This document shows positions 55,326 to 64,000 of a DNA stretch of 64,000 nucleotides, one piece after another. This stretch comes from Paracoccaceae bacterium (lineage in GTDB: Bacteria > Pseudomonadota > Alphaproteobacteria > Rhodobacterales > Rhodobacteraceae). The position numbers were made by a program, and so were the translations under genes. The notes under the pieces are model-generated. The model worked only from the letters and a program-made list of their open reading frames with translations, ran no database searches and was not told the DNA's origin. The stretch covers positions 192,664 through 256,663 of the forward strand of contig JAPPHA010000032.1 in assembly GCA_028874915.1 (NCBI GenBank), given 5' to 3'. Positions within the stretch are counted from its first letter, which is position 1. Each line of letters begins with the position of its first letter.

Positions 55326-55742
55326 TCAGGAAGACACCGGCCAGTAGGGTGGAACCTCGATCCATTCGGCGTTGCCGCTGTCAGGCCACGGCGGCATCGT
55401 CACTGCGAAGGCGGATAGTTCCGTGTCGGTATCGGCGCGGAACTGAAAGGACGTGCCAAGCGGGATGGTCAGGCAGATGCCCGGTGCCAGCCGAACGATC
55501 TCCTCCCGTGTACCATCCCGGCGCCACATCGTTCCGCAACCTTCAAGGATGTACCAAATCTCCTCGACCGTGCGATGGCGACCGGCGCGCGAGACGGAAC
55601 CGGGGTCCAGTCGAAAGTGAGCGGCACTGCCACCGGAAAGCGACAACAACAGGCGCACCTCGGAACCGTCGGGCGCAAACGTGTCGGGCGCCGCCGGCAG
55701 CAGCTTCGTCGCGAAGGCCGTGGGCGATCGGTCAGCAGGCAT
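55326..55742 (-). CDS. cupin domain protein
   Basis: A 138-aa single cupin barrel. The first motif reads GRHRTVEEIWYILEGCGTMW (His/Glu metal region) and the second PGICLTIPLGTSFQFRAD, where the usual metal His is not obvious. Likely a small-molecule-binding or isomerase/dioxygenase-type cupin of unknown substrate. Start taken at ATG 55742 (MPADRSPT); an upstream ATG at 55784 is in frame. It lies 179 nt after the dienelactone-hydrolase-like gene. Confidence 0.85.
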   Translation of the reverse strand: MPADRSPTAFATKLLPAAPDTFAPDGSEVRLLLSLSGGSAAHFRLDPGSVSRAGRHRTVEEIWYILEGCGTMWRRDGTREEIVRLAPGICLTIPLGTSFQFRADTDTELSAFAVTMPPWPDSGNAEWIEVPPYWPVSS

Positions 55743-55921
55743 CGCCGGGCGGCCAGCGCGGCGGAAATCCCGGGTGCGCAACACGGTTGACCCAGGAGAA
55801 CCCGGGGCGAACTGGCGACGTCGTCAAGAACCTTGCTCCGGGACCGAAAGTTCGCACCCCGGTCTCATTGCCCGGGATGCCAAATGTGCCATGCCGAAGG
55901 CCGATCCCAAACCCTCCGCCG

Positions 55922-56800
55922 TCAGGTCAAGGCCCTTTCGAACAAGGCGAGCATCCGGCTCCAGGCCCGCTCCGCCTGGACTTCATTGTAGACGGCCGAG
56001 TCCGGAGGGCACCACCCGTGCTGCGCACCCGCATAGACTTCGATCTCTGCGGGAAGTCCCGCAGCCGCAAAGGCCTCACGAAGCACGGTCTTGGCTTCCG
56101 GCTCCTTTTCATCGTCGTTCTCCGCGATCGCGAACAGGTAGTGCGCGCGCATCTGGCTGACGAGACGATGGGGGCTGTCAGGCCCGTCGGTCACCAACCG
56201 GCCGCCATGAAACGAGGCGCCGGCACCGATCCGCTCGGGAAATTCAGCCGCAGTTCGCATCGTCATGGAGCCACCCATGCAGTACCCCGTCGTCCCCATC
56301 TTGCGGTCGCCGGCCACGGCGGCCTGGCTGTCGAGAAACCCGATGAAGGCCCGGGCGTCCGTCACGGTGATCTCGGGGTTCAGGGAACGCATCAAGGGAA
56401 ATATCGTCTTGCGCGTCGCTTCGTCCCGAAACGAGGCGCCCTCCGGCAGAACCGGCGCCTTCACCGCGCGGTAGTAGGGATTAACGACCAGGACTGCATA
56501 CCCGGACTCGGCGAGCCGCCGACCCATCTGTTCGAATGCGGGCCGAAGGCCAAGGGCATCGGGCCAGATCAGAACGCCCGGATGAGCGCCACCTGACGGA
56601 TGCACAAAGTGACAATCGGCCGTACCGTCAGGCGTTGGCACGTCGACATCCGTGGCTGTGACCTGAAGCGCGTCGGCCGCTCGTGGCAGGGCCATTGTGA
56701 GACCCGTTCCCAACGACAGAACACCGAAGTCGCGACGGTTCAGGTTTCCTGAACGGCGCAGGTAGTTCTCTGCGTCACGGAGTGTTCCTTCATCGCACAT
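55922..56800 (-). CDS. dienelactone hydrolase family protein, Tat-exported
   Basis: A 292-aa protein. LNRRDFGVLSLGTGLTMALP near residues 20-39 is a twin-arginine signal preceded by a charged extension. The enzyme fold has HPGVLIWPDALGLRPAFEQMG, the nucleophile elbow GTTGYCMGGSM (Cys, as in dienelactone hydrolases) and YAGAQHGWCPPDS with the catalytic His. A dehalogenase/hydrolase acting in the periplasm is likely; the substrate is unknown. Start at ATG 56800. It heads the minus-strand group with the cupin and alpha/beta hydrolase genes. Confidence 0.9.
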   Translation of the reverse strand: MCDEGTLRDAENYLRRSGNLNRRDFGVLSLGTGLTMALPRAADALQVTATDVDVPTPDGTADCHFVHPSGGAHPGVLIWPDALGLRPAFEQMGRRLAESGYAVLVVNPYYRAVKAPVLPEGASFRDEATRKTIFPLMRSLNPEITVTDARAFIGFLDSQAAVAGDRKMGTTGYCMGGSMTMRTAAEFPERIGAGASFHGGRLVTDGPDSPHRLVSQMRAHYLFAIAENDDEKEPEAKTVLREAFAAAGLPAEIEVYAGAQHGWCPPDSAVYNEVQAERAWSRMLALFERALT

Positions 56801-57409
56801 GATTGTTCCTCATCTTGCTGTGATCGGACTTGCGGTCGGCCTGGGATCGAAAGTGTCATGCCGGGCAGGCCGCAGCGTTTCATCCATTCATCGTAACTCA
56901 TGCCGAACGTTGCGGCCACTGCAATCCGGATTGAAGGAGGCTTTCTCCGACCGCCATCAACCGGCGCGAATTCCGTGACGATCCCCGCAACCCGGATTCA
57001 AGGCCTTCTGACCATCCCCCGACGGCACGACCAGGGTCGACAACCGGCCTTCCTGGCCGGAACCGCTGAGGCCATCCGTCCACCTGGGGCAGCGGCGGCG
57101 TCAGGTCCGCTTTGGAGGGCCAAACCCCCTGGATTCACGCCCTGCCGACCTCAACCGGGAGCGCACAAAGGAATGGCATCTTCCGGCAAGACCGCGCGCC
57201 CCGCACACAAGCGTATCGCGTGCCCGTCACCTGACGTCGCGGGAAAGGATCGTGTTCGCGGTGTACACCCTATAGTCAAAGACCCGTAGTGGGCGTTCAA
57301 AACCGGTATTCCCCCGGGCAGAGCACCGCTATCGACTCGGGTCTGACAGCCGCCCGCATCGAACGGCTTTCAGAATCCAGCGGGACCGTCGGCAAGTGGT
57401 GGCGCACGT
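56801..57409. other. gap between DMT transporter and hydrolase genes
   Basis: About 610 nt, minus-strand neighbours on both sides. Only short biased frames; nothing recognised. Confidence 0.45.
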
Positions 57410-58270
57410 TCATCCATTCATGGCGATAAACACGATCCCGACCGCCAGCAGTCCGGCCGCAAAGAATCGCCGCGCCATGGCACCTTCGCGCAGGAACATG
57501 CCCCCGAGGGCGACTGATATCGGGATCGACGCCTGACGCACTGAGGTGACGGCCGCCACTTCACCGCCACGCTGATATGCCAGCAGGATCAGGCAGTAGG
57601 ATGCATAGGCCAGCACACCAGGCAAGAGCAGATAGGCAAACTCCCAGCCCGACGGCCCCATTGCTCGCCAACGTATCACTATGCCCTTCCGAAACCACAT
57701 GGCGGCATAGATAATGACCAGCGGTCCGGTAACCATGAAAACCAGAACTGACGGTTGGATCGAATCCATCAACCGGGAATCGGCCAACGAGTATATGCCG
57801 GTTCCTGACATGGCGAGCAATGCCAGGCCGAGGGCTCCGGGATTGTCGAGGAATCGCGAACCCCTCCGATAGAGAAGCAAGAATCCGCCGCCCACCGCCA
57901 TCGCAATTCCCAGAAGGACGATTGCCGGGTAAGTCTTGCTGAACAGAACAACGCTGACGACAACGACGAAGACCGGTGATGCGCGGATGATCGGATAGTA
58001 GGCGGAAAGATCGCCACGTTCAAAGGTTGCCGTCAGGCATGTCCCGTAGAGAAACTGTCCGCAAACGGAAACCAGAAGCAACGGCAGGACAGCGAGCGCC
58101 GAGGAAAAGTCTGCGCCCGTCAGCAATCCGTGCATCATGCTGCTGAAGCACATCGTGATCGTCAGAATGAAATAGCCGAGCTGAGTATCCGGGTTCCTTT
58201 TGACAATCAGGTTCCAGACCGGATGCAGTGCGGCTGATAAGAGCACCAGCGCCACGATCTCGAATGCCAT
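57410..58270 (-). CDS. DMT (EamA) family transporter
   Basis: A 286-aa membrane protein with about ten TM helices and the two-repeat EamA layout. The first repeat starts IVALVLLSAALHPVWNLIVKR and includes ATFERGDLSAYYPIIRASPVFVVVVSV (in pieces). The second ends AVTSVRQASIPISVALGGMFLREGAMARRF and AAGLLAVGIVFIAMNG. Likely a metabolite exporter or importer; the substrate cannot be predicted. Start at ATG 58270. Isolated by gaps on both sides. Confidence 0.92.
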   Translation of the reverse strand: MAFEIVALVLLSAALHPVWNLIVKRNPDTQLGYFILTITMCFSSMMHGLLTGADFSSALAVLPLLLVSVCGQFLYGTCLTATFERGDLSAYYPIIRASPVFVVVVSVVLFSKTYPAIVLLGIAMAVGGGFLLLYRRGSRFLDNPGALGLALLAMSGTGIYSLADSRLMDSIQPSVLVFMVTGPLVIIYAAMWFRKGIVIRWRAMGPSGWEFAYLLLPGVLAYASYCLILLAYQRGGEVAAVTSVRQASIPISVALGGMFLREGAMARRFFAAGLLAVGIVFIAMNG

Positions 58271-59427
58271 AACAATTCCTTGAGAAATCGGCGAACAGAT
58301 GCGACTCCGGTCACGACGACGTCAGTATTGTCCCCATGGTGGCGCGTCAATCTTCCGAAATACCCAGGAACCGGGACAAGAACGAACCCAATTGTGGCAA
58401 TCAAAGGTCGATGCGGACGGCAAACGACAGTTTCGGTCCCATTCGGAAGGGTGCTCCAGGTTCCAACACATGTCGAACCCGTTTTGGATGGCCTGAGTCT
58501 GCGCGCGGACGGTACCATCGGCACCGGCATCAGACGCCAAACCACACGGGAAGATCCAGGTTGTCCGAATCCACATTCCGTCCCGCCAGGAATGTCAACT
58601 TTCCGGCGTCCCGACAACGGTAGCGCCAGCCCTCCGGGGCTCAGTGGAGACCGGTTCCAGATGCCCGGCCAGGAGCATCGGACCTCGGCCCGCCCCGGTC
58701 ATTCTATCCGCCTGCTCGTCGGCGTATGTCTCCGACCGCCGCCGCCTTGCCACTCGACGCCCCGGCAGTCGGCCTTGCCGCAGACCCTTTGCACCGCCCG
58801 CGGGCCTTCTCCCTGGCCTCGTGCGGCAGATCCATATCCGTGCGGGTCCATTGCCCGTCTCGATACGATTTTACCGGGCATGACGTAGCAGCGAGCAGGG
58901 TGATCCGTCTTTCCGGCCACGGCATTCAGCGGTATCAGTTCCGACATTCGGAGTGTTCTCCCCATTCGAATTCCAGTGCCCAATCCGTGATTTCTGGGGC
59001 GGAGCGTGCAAAATCGGGGCCGAGAGCGAGAATGTCACAAAGCCGCCCGGGATTTGGTCTGCATGCGTCGCCAGGCTGTTCCGCAAAACCCGACACCGCC
59101 GTCCGGGAGCACATCATGAACCCGACACGTTGGACACTTCGTATCGTTTGATTGCCCGCATGGCATTTCGGACTGACCGTACCGGATCTGTGTGAAGCCG
59201 TGGGTGTCGAGCGTCACCGTTGGCCATCAAATCCGAACGCGAGGCGGACTTCCGATCCCTTTAAGCACAGCCGGGGACCGGCGTCGATTCCACTGCGGAT
59301 CCGACCCCTGGGGTGAACGGCCGATTTACTCCAATCGGGACACGCGCTAGTTTGCGGCCACGACGGGAACGACCGAGGCTGGCGGGACTGGCACGGGAGG
59401 CATTCCGGTTGCCTGGGGAGAACCCGG
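58271..59427. other. 1.15-kb divergent gap upstream of the phosphonate cluster
   Basis: Lies between divergent DMT-transporter and phnW genes, so it holds both promoters. Open frames on both strands (e.g. minus 58699-58983) are short and composition-biased. No phnR-type regulator gene or clear operator seen. Confidence 0.45.
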
Positions 59428-60621
59428 ATGGTTGCGACAATGCGTGATCCCGCGGCGGGCCTGCCGCCTGCCCCCTATCTGCTGACTCCCGGTCCGCTCA
59501 ACACTTCGGCCGCCGTGAAGGCCGCGATGCTCCGGGACTGGGGATCGCGGGACGAGGAATTCCGGGAGATGACCGGATGTCTCCGCTCTCGACTTCTAGA
59601 CCTTGCGGGCAATTCGGACGGCACCCTTGACTGCGTTCCGCTTCAGGGCAGTGGAACCTATGTCGTCGAAGCGATGCTCGGGTCGCTCATTCCCCGAAAC
59701 GGCAGGGCCCTGGTTCTTGTCAATGGGGCCTATGGCCGGCGCATTGTCGAGATTCTCAGGTATCTTGGCCGGGATTTCCAAGTCATTGACAGGGGCGACT
59801 ACAGGCCGCCCCGTGGCTTCGATGTCGACATGGCCCTGGGCCGGGATCCGGAAATCACTCATGTCGTGGCTGTCCATTGCGAGACCAGTTCCGGGATTCT
59901 CAACCCGATCGAAGACATCGCCGCCGCGGTCAGCAAGCATGGCCGCTCGCTCCTCATCGATTCCATGAGCGCATTCGGCGCCCTTCCGACTGAGTCCGGT
60001 GCCCTTCCTTTCGACGCGCTGGCGGCGTCGGCCAACAAATGTCTGGAGAGTGTCCCCGGAATCGGATTCGTCATCGCCAGAAAGTCGGTCCTGGAAGCGG
60101 CGAGATCGAACTGCCATTCCCTGAGTCTCGATCTGCATGCGCAATGGACTGGCCTGAACCGGACAAGGCAGTGGCGTTTCACGCCACCGACTCACGTTGT
60201 TGCCGCTCTCCTTCAGGCGCTCGAGGAGCATCGTGACGAAGGCGGTGTGGATGGACGGTACCGCCGCTACACCCGCAACCGCGACGCACTGGTTGGCGCC
60301 ATGCGCCGGCTGGGTTTCGAAACCCTTCTCCCGGACGCCTGGCTGTCGCCGATCATTGTCAGCTTTCTGAATCCGCAGCATCCCGGTTTCACTTTCGAAC
60401 GGTTCTATACGTTGATGAAGGATCGGGGCTATGTCCTCTATCCCGGCAAACTGACCGAAGCCGATACCTTCCGCATGGGCTGCATCGGCCGGCTTGATGA
60501 TTCCGTCATGCTTGGCGCCGCGGCCTCGGCAGGGGAGGCGCTGGCCGAGATGGGGGTTCCCGACGGCCGGCCCGCGAGTGCCGCCCTCGCCGAACGGAAT
60601 GCGCTGGCCGAATGTCAATGA
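59428..60621 (+). CDS. phnW: 2-aminoethylphosphonate-pyruvate transaminase
   Basis: A 397-aa PLP enzyme converting 2-aminoethylphosphonate and pyruvate to phosphonoacetaldehyde and alanine. Signature pieces are YLLTPGPLNTSAAVKAAMLRDWGSRDEEF near the N-terminus (split), PLQGSGTYVVEAMLGSLIP, VHCETSSGILNPIEDIA, LLIDSMSAFGALP and the PLP-lysine block AASANKCLESVPGIGFVIA. The C-terminal GYVLYPGKLTEADTFRMGCIG is diagnostic of PhnW. ATG 59428 has GGGAGA upstream. First gene of phnW-phnY-pbfA. Confidence 0.95.
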   Translation: MVATMRDPAAGLPPAPYLLTPGPLNTSAAVKAAMLRDWGSRDEEFREMTGCLRSRLLDLAGNSDGTLDCVPLQGSGTYVVEAMLGSLIPRNGRALVLVNGAYGRRIVEILRYLGRDFQVIDRGDYRPPRGFDVDMALGRDPEITHVVAVHCETSSGILNPIEDIAAAVSKHGRSLLIDSMSAFGALPTESGALPFDALAASANKCLESVPGIGFVIARKSVLEAARSNCHSLSLDLHAQWTGLNRTRQWRFTPPTHVVAALLQALEEHRDEGGVDGRYRRYTRNRDALVGAMRRLGFETLLPDAWLSPIIVSFLNPQHPGFTFERFYTLMKDRGYVLYPGKLTEADTFRMGCIGRLDDSVMLGAAASAGEALAEMGVPDGRPASAALAERNALAECQ

Positions 60622-60829
60622 GAATCGTCGTCAACCAGCGACGCTTCCGCATGCCGGACGTGCCGGCCGTGGTCGGCGGATGGCATAGCCGAAAGCCCCG
60701 GAACTCCGGAATTATGATGCCGTCTTCTGGGCCACCGAAGCCGCCGGAATTCCGGTCTGCAATCCGGCGTAATGACGGGCCGCCGGATGATTCAGTGATT
60801 GCGTGATTGTGACAGGGGAGGACAGGACC

Positions 60830-62287
60830 GTGGATACGGGCTACGGAGAATTGGGATTTCGCCGGGAGGCAATGCGTGTCGCCGGCCGAAGTGTTGAAGC
60901 CGACGAGGTGATCGAGGTTGAATACCCGTTCACCGGCGCCACAATCGGAACCGTTCCCGCCGGCGACGAACGTCATGCCCGTGACGCCTTTCGAATAGCG
61001 GCTGAATACCAGCCGCGGTTAAGCCGCTATGAGCGCCAGCAGATCCTGTTCCGAACGGCCGAGACCCTGCTCGACCGGCGGCAAGAGATCGCCCGGCTCG
61101 TGACCTTGGAGCTCGGTATCTGCCAGAAGGACGCTCTCTACGAGGTCGGACGCGCCAACGACGTGTTCATGCTGGCCGGACAGCTCTGCATCAACGACGA
61201 CGGCGAGATCTTTTCCTGTGACCTGACGCCCCAGGGTAAGGCCCGGAAAATCTTTACCCTCCGGGAGCCTCTCCAGGCCATCTCGGCGATCACCCCGTTC
61301 AATCACCCGTTGAACATGGTGGCCCACAAGGTGGCCCCAGCGATTGCCACCAACAACTGCATGGTCTGCAAGCAGACGGAACTCACGCCACTCTCGGCCA
61401 TGATCCTCACCGACATCCTGTATGCCGCCGGCCTGCCGCCGCAAATGTTCTCGGTTGTCACCGGCTGGCCTGAGGTCATCGGCCCGGAAATGGTCACAAA
61501 TCCGCATGTCGAACTGATCACCTTCACCGGTGGCGTCAGGGTCGGCCGGTTGATCGCCGAGTCTGCCGGGTACCGGCGAACGGTCCTCGAACTCGGCGGC
61601 AACGATCCGCTGATTGTCTGCAACGACCTGTCCGACGATGACCTCGCCCATGCTGCCGACCTGGCGGTTCAGGGCGCAACCAAGAACTCCGGGCAACGCT
61701 GTACGGCGGTCAAGCGAATCCTCTGTCAGGAACGCGTCGCCGACCGTTTCGTCCCACTGGTCCTCGATCGTGCCCGAAAGATTCGCCATGGCGACCCGAT
61801 GGACCCCGAAACCGACCTTGGAACCGTGATCAACGAGAAGGCGGCCCGGAAGATCGACCGCCGCATCGACCTCGCCGCCGAGGGTGGTGCCGAGATTCTC
61901 TATCACCCCGGCCGCTCGGGCGCCTTGCTGCCGCCGGTGGTTCTCGACCGCGTTCCCGCGGGAAGCGAACTGGTCATGGAGGAGACCTTCGGCCCGGTTA
62001 TACCGGTCATTCGGGTTCCCGACGATGATGACGCGGTCATCGCGATATCGAATTCCACTGCCTTCGGGCTGTCGTCCGGTGTCTGTACAAACGACTTCCG
62101 GCGCATGCGCACCTATATCGAAGGCCTCCATGTCGGAACCGTGAACATCTGGGAAGTTCCCGGCTACCGGATCGAGATGTCACCTTTTGGCGGCATCAAG
62201 GACAGCGGATTGGGTTACAAGGAGGGCGTACTCGAAGCGATGAAGAGTTTCACCACCGTCAAGACCTTCTCGCTGCCCTGGGGTTGA
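60830..62287 (+). CDS. phnY: phosphonoacetaldehyde dehydrogenase
   Basis: A 485-aa NAD(P)-dependent aldehyde dehydrogenase oxidising phosphonoacetaldehyde to phosphonoacetate. Catalytic Cys in [11 protein letters not shown], general-base Glu in [12 protein letters not shown], cofactor region FTGGVRVG, and the PhnY-like ending [21 protein letters not shown] are present. GTG 60830 is chosen as the start because AGGGGAGGA lies 8 nt before it, giving a length typical of characterised PhnY; an earlier GTG at 60803 and a later ATG are in frame. It lies 208 nt after phnW, and that gap has no gene. Confidence 0.93.
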   Translation: MDTGYGELGFRREAMRVAGRSVEADEVIEVEYPFTGATIGTVPAGDERHARDAFRIAAEYQPRLSRYERQQILFRTAETLLDRRQEIARLVTLELGICQKDALYEVGRANDVFMLAGQLCINDDGEIFSCDLTPQGKARKIFTLREPLQAISAITPFNHPLNMVAHKVAPAIATNNCMVCKQTELTPLSAMILTDILYAAGLPPQMFSVVTGWPEVIGPEMVTNPHVELITFTGGVRVGRLIAESAGYRRTVLELGGNDPLIVCNDLSDDDLAHAADLAVQGATKNSGQRCTAVKRILCQERVADRFVPLVLDRARKIRHGDPMDPETDLGTVINEKAARKIDRRIDLAAEGGAEILYHPGRSGALLPPVVLDRVPAGSELVMEETFGPVIPVIRVPDDDDAVIAISNSTAFGLSSGVCTNDFRRMRTYIEGLHVGTVNIWEVPGYRIEMSPFGGIKDSGLGYKEGVLEAMKSFTTVKTFSLPWG

Positions 62288-62310
62288 ATCGGCAACAAGG
62301 GATTGAAGCC

Positions 62311-63819
62311 GTGGATAAACCGGAGGTAACGACGGCGAAACTGCGGCGCCTGCATGTCGAAGGCGAAACCGCCGACTCGCCGCGGCGGCGGGACTGGCAT
62401 GCGGCGTCCACGGGCCCCGCGTCACGCGAACTCCTTGGGCGCGACCGCCGTGTCTTCCTTCACCAGAGCCTGTCGACCCCCGGAATCGGCGCCATTCGTC
62501 GCGCGGAAGGGAGTTGGATCGAGGATCTGGACGGGCGCCGCTTCCTGGATTTTCATGGCAACTCTGTTCACCACATCGGCTACGGCCATCCGGCCGTCGT
62601 CGCGGCGGTCACCGAACAGATGGAGACGCTCAGCTTCTCGCCCCGGCGTTACACCAACGCCCCGGCGGTTGCCCTGGCCGAACGCCTGGCCGGCCGCTTT
62701 GATGCCTGCCGCGCCGATGCGGGCCACATGGTCCGCGCTGAGGACAGCGCCCGGGTGCTGTTCACCACTGGCGGTTCCGATGCCGTCGAGGTGGCGCTCA
62801 AGATTGCCCGGGCCACGACCGGCCGCTTCAAGACCGTGTCCTTCTGGGACTCCTTCCATGGCGCCGGGTTCGGCGCCGCTTCGGTCGGCGGGGAAGCGAC
62901 TTTCCGGTCCCACATCGCGGGCCCCCTTCTGCCCGGGGCCGAACATGTGGCGCCATTTGCATGTTTCCGCTGTCCCTACGGTCATCCCGGCCCCGAAAAC
63001 TGTGGCCTGGCCTGCGCCGGCATGGTCCGATTTGTCCTCGAGCGCGAGGAAGACGTGGCCGCGGTCATCGCCGAGCCCGTCCGCGCCATTCCGCAGGTCC
63101 CGCCCGACGGTTTCTGGACCGAAGTTCGCCAGGCCTGCGACGACCACGGCGCATTGCTGATCTTTGACGAAATTCCGACTGGGCTCGGAAAAACCGGAAC
63201 CTTCTTCGCCTTCGAGCAGGAAGGGGTCACTCCGGACATCGTGGTTCTCGGCAAGTCCCTCGGAGGCGGCTTGCTGCCGATCGCCGCGGTCATCGCCCGG
63301 GGCGGCCTCGATGCCGCCGGCGACTTCGCCATCGGCCACTACACCCACGAGAAAAACCCGGTGACCGCAAGGGCGGCGCTTGCCGTGCTCGACGTCATCG
63401 AGACGGAGGGCCTGACCGGGCGGACGGCAGACCTGGGTGCTGGGGCGATCGACCGGCTCCGCGGTTTTGCGGAAGGCTGTCCGATCGTCGGCGATGTCCG
63501 CGGGCGCGGCCTCCTGATTGGCATCGACATCGTGAACGGCGACGGCACCCGAGGTGCCGCGCCCGACCGCGCCGAACGGATCCTCTACCGCTGCCTCGAA
63601 GAGGGTCTCAGCTTCAAGGTCTCCCAAGGATCGGTGCTGACCCTGTCTCCGCCGCTCACCATCGCCCGTGACGAGCTGGCCCGCGCCCTCGATATCATCG
63701 AGGCGGCCATCCTCCGGGAGTTGAAGGAATCGGCAACGGTGGAGATGGCGAGACGAAAGCCGCCGGTCGACGACCTGGAGCCTCGACCCACCAAGAATTC
63801 GGATTCAACTGGAAATTGA
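62311..63819 (+). CDS. pbfA: (R)-1-hydroxy-2-aminoethylphosphonate ammonia-lyase PbfA (class III aminotransferase fold)
   Basis: A 502-aa PLP protein of the class III aminotransferase fold. FLHQSLSTPGIGAIRRAEGSWIEDLDGRRFLDFHGNS (in pieces), TTGGSDAVEVALKIARATTG, AAVIAEPVRAIPQVPP and LLIFDEIPTGLGKTG are present, with the PLP lysine in VVLGKSLGGG. The phnW-phnY partner set identifies it as PbfA, which eliminates ammonia from 1-hydroxy-AEP to give phosphonoacetaldehyde for PhnY. GTG 62311 is the likely start; a TTG at 62284 overlapping the phnY stop is possible. A Cys-rich segment FACFRCPYGHPGPENCGLAC is noticeable near residue 215. Confidence 0.88.
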   Translation: MDKPEVTTAKLRRLHVEGETADSPRRRDWHAASTGPASRELLGRDRRVFLHQSLSTPGIGAIRRAEGSWIEDLDGRRFLDFHGNSVHHIGYGHPAVVAAVTEQMETLSFSPRRYTNAPAVALAERLAGRFDACRADAGHMVRAEDSARVLFTTGGSDAVEVALKIARATTGRFKTVSFWDSFHGAGFGAASVGGEATFRSHIAGPLLPGAEHVAPFACFRCPYGHPGPENCGLACAGMVRFVLEREEDVAAVIAEPVRAIPQVPPDGFWTEVRQACDDHGALLIFDEIPTGLGKTGTFFAFEQEGVTPDIVVLGKSLGGGLLPIAAVIARGGLDAAGDFAIGHYTHEKNPVTARAALAVLDVIETEGLTGRTADLGAGAIDRLRGFAEGCPIVGDVRGRGLLIGIDIVNGDGTRGAAPDRAERILYRCLEEGLSFKVSQGSVLTLSPPLTIARDELARALDIIEAAILRELKESATVEMARRKPPVDDLEPRPTKNSDSTGN

Positions 63820-64000
63820 CGGTTGCTGTCACACTGGCTCAACTATGCAATGAAAGACTTGCAGGGAGATGTCTCGTCGGATGGCGGGAGATTGTTTGAT
63901 CGGTATCCTGCAAGGGCGGATTGACGGCCCCTGATTTCGCGAGAGGGCCGGATTGAAGTTCGGTTGAGACAGCTCCTTGCCGAGGTTGCGGACGAGAAGG
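63820..64000. other. window end after pbfA
   Basis: The last 181 nt contain no complete gene. The phosphonoacetate hydrolase expected after this cluster (phnA) may follow beyond the window. Confidence 0.4.

Noticed and set aside
1..64000. CRISPR array
   Set aside because: No series of regularly spaced identical repeats was found. The repeated motifs at 21-25.7 kb are transposon ends with irregular spacing.

Overview
The window looks like a piece of an alphaproteobacterial chromosome. It is moderately high in GC, has DUF1244 and DUF1445 proteins and a zincin-like DUF1025 protease, and carries phnW-phnY-pbfA, dgcN-dgcA-dat and soxYZ/EF clusters. Intact genes cover only about 60-65% of it by my own tally. 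The rest is long non-coding stretches, dead mobile elements and gene relics: a sulfatase with an in-frame stop, a truncated and frameshifted hydantoinase B, an alkylsulfatase tail, and a nonsense-riddled unknown ORF. That pattern suggests a lineage in genome decay, such as a host-associated or recently bottlenecked bacterium. There are no rRNA or tRNA genes and no CRISPR array that I can see.

Layout. 1-6.1 kb (minus): a peptide/solute uptake operon (M19 dipeptidase homologue, family-5 binding protein, two DppBC-type permeases, MmgE/PrpD protein). 6.5-20.9 kb: a scattered set with wide gaps: pyruvate kinase, sulfatase pseudogene, BASS-family transporter, small metalloprotease, alkylsulfatase relic, NUDIX protein, nuclease-fold orphan, TbpB-like lipoprotein, MBL hydrolase, hydantoinase B relic and DUF1445 (D-glutamate cyclase family). 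21-25.7 kb: a Spy/CpxP-like protein next to a dead transposon (DDE transposase, AAA ATPase, serine resolvase, all broken) with recognisable inverted ends. 26.4-30.6 kb: N-formylglutamate amidohydrolase-like, DUF1244, then D-amino-acid aminotransferase, dgcA and dgcN, a D-glutamate catabolic set. 31.3-38 kb: a Na/Pi symporter, a degraded ORF, and a sulfur block (YeeE/YedE transporter; soxF/fccB, soxE, soxZ, soxY).

38.1-42.4 kb is an IS1634-like element flanked by a target duplication of about 92 bp. It is itself interrupted by an insert carrying a higBA module and a truncated MmeI-like gene. The duplication has rebuilt the promoter and start codon of the next operon (42.3-48.6 kb). That operon is the most unusual system here. 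It encodes a UPF0718/SO_0444-type metal permease with a His-rich loop fused in one polypeptide to an SPFH (HflK-like) domain, two further SPFH membrane proteins, a Leu/Ile/Val-type periplasmic ligand-binding protein and a small multi-TM protein. All five genes are overlapping or nearly so. It is followed by znuA (minus) and znuCB (plus), so zinc or another soft metal is the likely theme.

54-58.3 kb (minus): alpha/beta hydrolase, cupin, dienelactone-hydrolase-like protein and a DMT transporter. 59.4-63.8 kb (plus): phnW, phnY and pbfA, which convert 2-aminoethylphosphonate and its 1-hydroxy derivative through phosphonoacetaldehyde to phosphonoacetate; the final hydrolase phnA is not in view.
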